Below, piece by piece: positions 6,025 to 10,336 of a stretch of 10,336 nucleotides of DNA. The position numbers and the translations under genes are program-made. The notes below the pieces were generated by a model. It was not told the DNA's origin and ran no database searches. It was given only the letters and a program-made list of their open reading frames with translations. Every line of letters starts with the position of its first letter. The first letter of the stretch is position 1. Source of the stretch: Eudoraea sp. (GTDB taxonomy: Bacteria; Bacteroidota; Bacteroidia; Flavobacteriales; Flavobacteriaceae); NCBI GenBank assembly GCA_013041785.1, contig JABDRK010000412.1:1-10336 (forward strand), read 5' to 3'.

Positions 6025-6978
6025 ATGGCCCCTGAGCAATACATACAAGAATTACTTTACCGATATAGCTGCGTAGTTGTACCAGAGTTTGGTGCCTTTC
6101 TTACCCAGGTAAAATCGGCCTTTATACAGAAGTCTACAAACACCTTCTATCCTCCTACCAAGGAAATCTCTTTTAACGGGCAATTGTCTTCCAATGACGG
6201 CCTTTTGGTGTCCTACATGGCTAATGCAGAAGGCATAGCTTATGAGGATATGTTAAATCAGGTATTGGAAACAGCTGCGAGATGGAAAAAGGAACTCCGT
6301 CAGGGCAATCGCCTTGTACTGGATCGGATTGGAGAACTTTGGTTAAACCGGGAAGGAAAAGTTCAGTTCCAGCCTGTGAAAAAGGTGAACTACCTAACCA
6401 CTTCCTTTGGTTTATCAGCAGTGGTTGCCCCTCCCGTGACTCGGGAAGTTCTTAAGGAAGAGGTAGAAGCCCTGGAGGAAAAGATTCCCTTTATTATCAC
6501 GCCGGAAGAACGCAGGGAGGGAACTTCATTCAGGCCCTTGCTTAAATATGCCGCAGTAGTGCTGCTGGCCTTGTCTGCAGGGATAACTGGTTTCCGGTTC
6601 TACGAGGAAAACCTGGATAAAAATCAACTCGCCAGGACCAGGGCACAGGAAATTGTTAGCAAAAACATACAGGAAGCCACTTTTTTTAATACCAAACCCA
6701 TGGAACTACCAGCGGTGACCCTGCCTGTGGCCAAAAAGAAAAAAGCGGTAAAAATGCATCATATCATTGCCGGTGCGTTTCGCATTAAAGCCAATGCCGA
6801 TAAAAAGATCCGGATTCTGAAGGCTAGAGGATACAGCGCCGCTTACCTTGGGGTTAACCCTCATGGCCTGCACCAGGTAACCTATGGTAGTTATGAAGAT
6901 CCCAGGCAGGCTCTTGACGACCTGAAGAAGATCCGCCAGAAGGAATCTGCAGACGCCTGGTTGTTGTCTGTAAAATAA
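6025..6978 (+). CDS. HU-CCDC81 and SPOR domain-containing membrane protein
   Basis: This is a 317-residue single-pass membrane protein. Residues about 1-130 resemble the paired HU-like (HU-CCDC81) domains known in Bacteroidota; YIQELLYRYSCVVVPEFGAFL (6-26) is the characteristic opening, and LVLDRIGELWLNREGKVQFQP (97-117) is the strand pair of the second unit. A linker precedes the single membrane helix at about 172-190. A charged, partly Lys-rich stretch follows, then a C-terminal SPOR domain at about 243-317 (HHIIAGAFRIKANADKKIRILKARGY..., with QVTYGSYEDPRQAL). SPOR domains bind denuded glycan strands of peptidoglycan, mostly at division sites. The expected topology puts the HU-like part in the cytoplasm and SPOR in the periplasm, so the protein could connect the nucleoid or a cytoplasmic partner to the cell wall. 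DNA binding by the HU-like part is not shown. The gene diverges from dprA across 80 bp; the thioesterase gene follows after 55 bp. Confidence 0.88.
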   Translation: MAPEQYIQELLYRYSCVVVPEFGAFLTQVKSAFIQKSTNTFYPPTKEISFNGQLSSNDGLLVSYMANAEGIAYEDMLNQVLETAARWKKELRQGNRLVLDRIGELWLNREGKVQFQPVKKVNYLTTSFGLSAVVAPPVTREVLKEEVEALEEKIPFIITPEERREGTSFRPLLKYAAVVLLALSAGITGFRFYEENLDKNQLARTRAQEIVSKNIQEATFFNTKPMELPAVTLPVAKKKKAVKMHHIIAGAFRIKANADKKIRILKARGYSAAYLGVNPHGLHQVTYGSYEDPRQALDDLKKIRQKESADAWLLSVK

Positions 6979-7010
6979 ATTTCTCATTTTTTCCCCCACT
7001 TTTTCCGAGT

Positions 7011-7018
7011 TATCTTTG
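7011..7018 (+). promoter_or_regulatory. Candidate -7 element for the thioesterase gene
   Basis: TATCTTTG is a full match to TAnnTTTG. Transcription would start near 7024, about ten bases before the ATG at 7034. A pyrimidine-rich tract (6981-7005) occupies the -33 region, with no TTG at the expected distance. The thioesterase may therefore be expressed apart from the upstream HU/SPOR gene. Confidence 0.45.
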
Positions 7019-7033
7019 CTGAAAATTTAAAGC

Positions 7034-7546
7034 ATGGATGCCAAGACACCCAGTCAATCCAAGACCGTTATGACCGATCTTGTTCTTCCGAGTGAAACGA
7101 ACCCGCTGAACAATCTTTTTGGAGGGGAATTACTCGCAAGAATGGACCGGGCTGCCAGTATTGCTGCAAGAAGGCACAGCCGACGCATTACCGTAACCGC
7201 TTCGGTAAACCACGTCGCCTTTAACCGTACAGTACCCCTGGGAAGTGTCCTAACCGTGGAGGCTAAGATCTCGAGGGCCTTTCGTACTTCTATGGAGGTT
7301 TATATCGATGTCTGGATGGAAGACCGTTTCAGCAGGGAACGGACTAAAGCCAATGAGGCCATCTATACTTTTGTAGCCGTGGATGATGCGGGAATTCCCG
7401 TTGAGGTTCCTCCGCTTAAACCCGAAACTCCCCTGGAACAGGAACGTTTTGAGGCGGCCCTTAGGCGAAAACAGCTCAGCCTTGTACTGGCGGGGAAATT
7501 GAATCCGCATGACGCCACAGAACTTAAGGCGCTGTTTCAGGACTAA
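7034..7546 (+). CDS. Acyl-CoA thioesterase, hotdog fold (YciA/Acot type)
   Basis: This 170-residue protein belongs to the hotdog-fold acyl-CoA hydrolases, which cleave acyl-CoA to free fatty acid and CoA in the cytoplasm. The signature NPLNNLFGGELLARMDRAA lies at residues 23-41: the NNLFGG turn leads into the central hotdog helix, and Asp38 is at the position of the catalytic acid in this family. SVNHVAFNRTVPLGSVLTVEA (57-77) is the strand pair that normally reads SVD-x-V-x-F; here the Asp is Asn59. The following strands reach AIYTFVAVDD (109-118), and about 45 helical C-terminal residues complete the usual length. Such enzymes act as dimers or hexamers, and chain-length preference cannot be read from sequence. 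The gene has its own candidate promoter and converges on the aldo/keto reductase gene with 15 bp between stop codons. Confidence 0.9.
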   Translation: MDAKTPSQSKTVMTDLVLPSETNPLNNLFGGELLARMDRAASIAARRHSRRITVTASVNHVAFNRTVPLGSVLTVEAKISRAFRTSMEVYIDVWMEDRFSRERTKANEAIYTFVAVDDAGIPVEVPPLKPETPLEQERFEAALRRKQLSLVLAGKLNPHDATELKALFQD

Positions 7547-7561
7547 AACGCTTTCTCCTAA

Positions 7562-8398
7562 TTAAAAATCAAAGTTGTCGGGGTCCGGACCAAACCTTTT
7601 CCCCTGGTCCATCGCATCCAGGAAGTGCATATCCGCCTGCGAAAGCTCAAAATTAAAAAGATCTGCATTGGCCAGGATCCTTTCCTTTTTGGATGATTTT
7701 GGAATGGTCACCACACCCTTTTGCAGGTTCCATCGCAAAACGACCTGGGCTATGGTTTTCCCATATTTTTTCGCCAGGTCCTGAAAAGCAGGGTCCTTAA
7801 AGATATGCCCTTGCATCAGGGGAGACCAGGCCTCATATTGTATCCGGTGTGCCTTGCAAAAGTCCAGCAGGGATTGTTGTACCAAATACGGATGGAATTC
7901 CATTTGGTTTACCATAGGTACAACCTCTACTCCATCCAGCAAGTCCTGCAGGTGATGTTGCATAAAATTGCTAACTCCTATCGCCCGGATACGTTTCTCC
8001 GCATACAGCCGTTCTAAAGCCTTCCAGGTTTCCTTGTACTTACCAGCTACGGGCCAGTGAATCAGGTAAAGATCCAGGTATTCCGTATCTAATCGCTGCA
8101 GGCTGGCCTCAAATGCTTTAATGGTGGTATCATAGCCCTGGTCCGAGTTCCAGACTTTGCTCACCAGGAAAACGTCTTCCCGGGGTATCTCAGCAGCTTT
8201 TATGCCTTCCCCAACACCTGCTTCATTTGCATAAATGGAAGCCGTATCCACATGTCGGTACCCGGCATCTAATGCCCATTTTACTGCATTACTTACTTCC
8301 TGTCCGTCTTTGGAAAGGTAAACCCCCAGGCCCAGATAGGGCATTTTAACACCATTGTGGAGTGTAAAGGTTCCCTGAATGTCGGTTATTGCTTCCAT
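7562..8398 (-). CDS. Aldo/keto reductase (2,5-diketo-gluconate reductase-like)
   Basis: This 278-residue (beta/alpha)8-barrel protein is an NADPH-dependent reductase of carbonyl compounds. The catalytic tetrad is complete: Asp51 and Tyr56 (DTASIYANE, 51-59), Lys81 (LVSKVW, 78-83) and His114 (LIHWP, 112-116). GVSNF (141-145), NQMEFHP (164-170) and WSPL (191-194) are the expected barrel motifs. IPKSSKKER (232-240) forms the cofactor-binding site that binds the 2'-phosphate of NADPH. Length and order match the prokaryotic AKR5-type reductases, whose members act on ketoaldonates, methylglyoxal and other small carbonyls; the substrate is not predictable. The ATG at 8398 is chosen because it begins the conserved N-terminus. 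An upstream in-frame ATG at 8452 would add 18 residues unlike the family and overlap the EnvC-like gene. The gene follows that gene by 10 bp, so it is probably the last gene of the minus-strand operon, although its role there is unclear. Confidence 0.93.
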   Translation of the reverse strand: MEAITDIQGTFTLHNGVKMPYLGLGVYLSKDGQEVSNAVKWALDAGYRHVDTASIYANEAGVGEGIKAAEIPREDVFLVSKVWNSDQGYDTTIKAFEASLQRLDTEYLDLYLIHWPVAGKYKETWKALERLYAEKRIRAIGVSNFMQHHLQDLLDGVEVVPMVNQMEFHPYLVQQSLLDFCKAHRIQYEAWSPLMQGHIFKDPAFQDLAKKYGKTIAQVVLRWNLQKGVVTIPKSSKKERILANADLFNFELSQADMHFLDAMDQGKRFGPDPDNFDF

Positions 8399-8408
8399 AT
8401 TTTGTGAT

Positions 8409-9638
8409 TTATAATCGGTAGATCCATTCTTCCGGATTGAGACGGGTTGCATCCCGATACAGGTAAAACTTAAGTTGAGTCAATCCATTAAACCGATTGG
8501 TATATATTTTCCCCAACTCGTCCTGAGCACCTACTATATCGCCCTTTTTAACGTATAGGTCAGATAAATTGTAATAGGTGCTGATATAATTCCCGTGCTT
8601 AATCTGTACCCCTTTGTTCCCGCCGGGAACAGCCAGAATGGCAATTACCTCGCCTTCAAAAACAGCTCTGGCTTTAGCCCCTTCGTCCGTGGCGATAATT
8701 ACGCCGTTACTTTGATGTTTAATCCCCGGATATACCGCATCCTTGTAAACGCCATATCCCTGTCTTTTAATCCCTTTTTCAACCGGCCATGGTAGCTTTC
8801 CCTTATTGGCCGAAAAACTTTTTGCCACGAGTTCCGCCTCCGGAGTCAGGGCAAAGGTATTCCTGTTCCCCCTGGTATTGGCTTTTTTATTTGAAGCTGC
8901 AATGGCACTTCGTATCAGGCGTTCAATTTGACGGTCGAGCTGGCGCGCCTCCTTTTTCTTAGCCTGCAAGGCAGCAGAATATTTACTCTCATTTTGCCGG
9001 ATGGTCCTAAGTAAATCTTTTTGCGATTTGATCTCGTTCATCAACTCGTTCCTGGCCCGGGTGTTTTCAACGATGAGCTGGTCTTTCTCCTTTCTTTGGA
9101 CGGTAAGATCCCGATTGAGTGAAGCCAATTCCTCTGTTTTTCTAACGATTTCTTCCCCCTGTGTCTTACGGTACTCGGTGTACTGTTTCAGGTATTGCAA
9201 GCGTTTATACGCCTGGTAAAAATTTTGGGCCGAGAGCAGAAACATAAGTCGGCTCTGCTGGGATTTGTTTTGATAAGATTTCCGGATCATCTCTGCATAA
9301 TCCTCCTTAAGCACTTCAAGGTCTTCCCTCAGCTTGGTGATGTTCCTTATATTGGTGTTGATTTGCCGGTTAAGCAAATTTGATTGCTGGTTAGTGACTC
9401 GTATAAGTTGCTGTCTAATGTTGATTTTCTGATCCAGGTTTTCCATCTGATCGAGCACCGTCCCCCGCTGTTTTTTTTCAGCAAAAAGCATCCGGTTCAT
9501 CTCTGCGATTTCTTTTTGCAATTGCTCTTTTTTGGCCTCCAGTGCCTTTTGCTCACTGGATTGGGCCACCGCCTGAAACTGGAAAACGATCAGGAGAAAA
9601 ACAAGACTCAGAATGGGATTTCCAAAATGGGTTCTCAT
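8409..9638 (-). CDS. EnvC-like murein hydrolase activator, coiled coil plus degenerate LytM (M23) domain
   Basis: This is a 409-residue exported protein. Residues 1-25 form a signal peptide ending AVA-Q. Residues about 27-245 are a long charged coiled coil, as in EnvC, interrupted near 128-150 (SRLMFLLSAQNFYQAYKRLQYL), a region conserved in the family. After a polar linker, residues about 280-409 are a LytM/M23 domain. The active-site residues of true M23 peptidases are missing: the metal-binding Asp of the G-x-D segment is Ile (GVIIAT, 312-317), the usual Y-A-H-L is YYNL (355-358), and the usual L-H-F is LKF (389-391). The domain should therefore not bind zinc or cut peptidoglycan. By analogy with E. 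coli EnvC it probably activates N-acetylmuramoyl-L-alanine amidases during septum splitting, normally with FtsEX. Neither FtsEX nor an amidase is in the window. It starts one base after the DUF4292 stop codon, which indicates translational coupling. Confidence 0.9.
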   Translation of the reverse strand: MRTHFGNPILSLVFLLIVFQFQAVAQSSEQKALEAKKEQLQKEIAEMNRMLFAEKKQRGTVLDQMENLDQKINIRQQLIRVTNQQSNLLNRQINTNIRNITKLREDLEVLKEDYAEMIRKSYQNKSQQSRLMFLLSAQNFYQAYKRLQYLKQYTEYRKTQGEEIVRKTEELASLNRDLTVQRKEKDQLIVENTRARNELMNEIKSQKDLLRTIRQNESKYSAALQAKKKEARQLDRQIERLIRSAIAASNKKANTRGNRNTFALTPEAELVAKSFSANKGKLPWPVEKGIKRQGYGVYKDAVYPGIKHQSNGVIIATDEGAKARAVFEGEVIAILAVPGGNKGVQIKHGNYISTYYNLSDLYVKKGDIVGAQDELGKIYTNRFNGLTQLKFYLYRDATRLNPEEWIYRL

Positions 9639-9639
9639 A

Positions 9640-10336
9640 TTATTTCAGGACGATTTCTTGATATCCCTTGGGGATTTTATATGGAAAATTCAGGCGTCGG
9701 TTAAACTCCATGCTTCGGTACTCAATGGCAATGGTTGTGCGCTGATCCGTATCAATGGCCACGATTCCAATCTCATTGGGAAGGATGTGCTGGTCTTTTA
9801 GCTGGTAGTTTTTATATCGGATCTCCAGCAATCTTTTATTCCAGGGCTGGGACAATTGCTGTGCTGCGAGTTTGAAATTTCCCGGTTCAATTCGAAAAAG
9901 GGGTTTAAAGAGGTCCATAGCCCTTTTAGGTTTCAATTCGTAGTTGTCCCCATTAACCTGTGCCAGGTAGCGCTCATCCCTAAGATCGAGTAAAGCCTGC
10001 CCCAATAGCAGGTTCTGAACTATTTCAAAATCGACATCGGTCCCCAACATGCGACTCAGGTATGAAAAATCCCCGTCGAAGTACTGGTTTTCCAACTTGT
10101 TGTAAAAAGAAACCCGCTCCGGAGTAATGAATGCTTTAACCACCCCCAGGGGAGCACTTATCCATATCGCCTTATCTTTCTCCATCCGAAGGCTTACTCC
10201 CATACTCTGGGTACTATATCCATCAGAATAATCAATCCGTATCCTGCCGGTTAAGGTTTTGAAATTGAGTTCGTTTTTGTAATGGTTCCTGATAATTATC
10301 CGGGCGGAAAGGCTTTTATCAGCCTTTGCATCAGAC
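9640..10336 (-). CDS. DUF4292 domain protein (C-terminal part, cut by window edge)
   Basis: The frame runs from the right edge of the window to TAA 9642-9640, and the N-terminus lies outside. About 231 residues are visible. An ATG at 10203 is internal: the preceding 44 codons are open and continue the domain (for example KTLTGRIRIDYSDGYS just before it). Typical DUF4292 features are visible after that Met: SLRMEKDKAIWISAPLG, then ITPERVSFYNKL, then YFDGDFSYLSRMLG, then FEIVQNLLLGQAL. The family is restricted mainly to Bacteroidota, is usually a predicted lipoprotein with a beta-rich fold reminiscent of LolA/LolB-like lipid-binding proteins, and has no settled function. Whether this one has a lipobox cannot be seen. 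It is followed by the EnvC-like gene with one base between, a recurrent pairing in flavobacteria that suggests a joint role at the envelope. Confidence 0.88.
   Translation of the reverse strand, partial: SDAKADKSLSARIIIRNHYKNELNFKTLTGRIRIDYSDGYSTQSMGVSLRMEKDKAIWISAPLGVVKAFITPERVSFYNKLENQYFDGDFSYLSRMLGTDVDFEIVQNLLLGQALLDLRDERYLAQVNGDNYELKPKRAMDLFKPLFRIEPGNFKLAAQQLSQPWNKRLLEIRYKNYQLKDQHILPNEIGIVAIDTDQRTTIAIEYRSMEFNRRLNFPYKIPKGYQEIVLK

Noticed and set aside
8399..8452. Longer aldo/keto reductase start at 8452
   Set aside because: The added 18 residues do not resemble the family and overlap the end of the EnvC-like coding region. The ATG at 8398 begins the conserved N-terminus.
1..10336. Mobile element, phage, CRISPR or defence system
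   Set aside because: No transposase, integrase, repeat array, toxin-antitoxin pair or nuclease was found, and the genes are mostly intact housekeeping or envelope genes.

Overview
The window looks like ordinary chromosomal DNA from a marine-type Flavobacteriaceae bacterium (phylum Bacteroidota). Four things point there: a DUF4292 protein immediately upstream of an EnvC-like coiled-coil/LytM protein; an HU-CCDC81/SPOR membrane protein beside dprA; start codons without a clear Shine-Dalgarno sequence; and several upstream matches to the Bacteroidota -7 promoter element TAnnTTTG. I cannot fix the genus from the sequence alone.

Layout. Bases 1-2996 carry a plus-strand run: the end of a SnoaL/DUF4440-like protein, a VOC/glyoxalase-fold protein, two unrecognised multi-pass membrane proteins, and a large soluble GT2-type glycosyltransferase. 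The acyltransferase gene plsC lies on the minus strand and meets the glycosyltransferase tail to tail with no base between the stop codons. plsC diverges from trpS (plus) across 71 bp that holds candidate promoters for both. trpS converges on dprA (minus). dprA diverges from the HU/SPOR protein gene (plus), which is followed by an acyl-CoA thioesterase gene (plus) with its own candidate promoter. The thioesterase gene converges on a minus-strand cluster that reads, in transcription order, DUF4292 protein (cut by the right edge), EnvC-like protein, aldo/keto reductase; the gaps are 1 and 10 bp, so this is probably an operon.

How the genes relate. Several products bear on the cell envelope: PlsC makes phosphatidic acid, the EnvC-like protein probably activates peptidoglycan amidases, the SPOR protein probably binds septal peptidoglycan, and DUF4292 proteins are an envelope-associated family of Bacteroidota. 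TrpS and DprA are housekeeping functions (tRNA charging; single-stranded DNA handling and RecA loading in transformation). The small proteins at the left end look more lineage-specific.

No rRNA, tRNA, CRISPR array, insertion sequence, phage gene or convincing intrinsic terminator was seen. No gene-free stretch exceeds 100 bp. I found no defence island or clearly new multi-gene system. The points most worth a second look are the HU-like/SPOR fusion, the LytM domain that has lost its metal ligands, the unusual terminal regions of the glycosyltransferase, and repeated signs of very short or absent 5' leaders.
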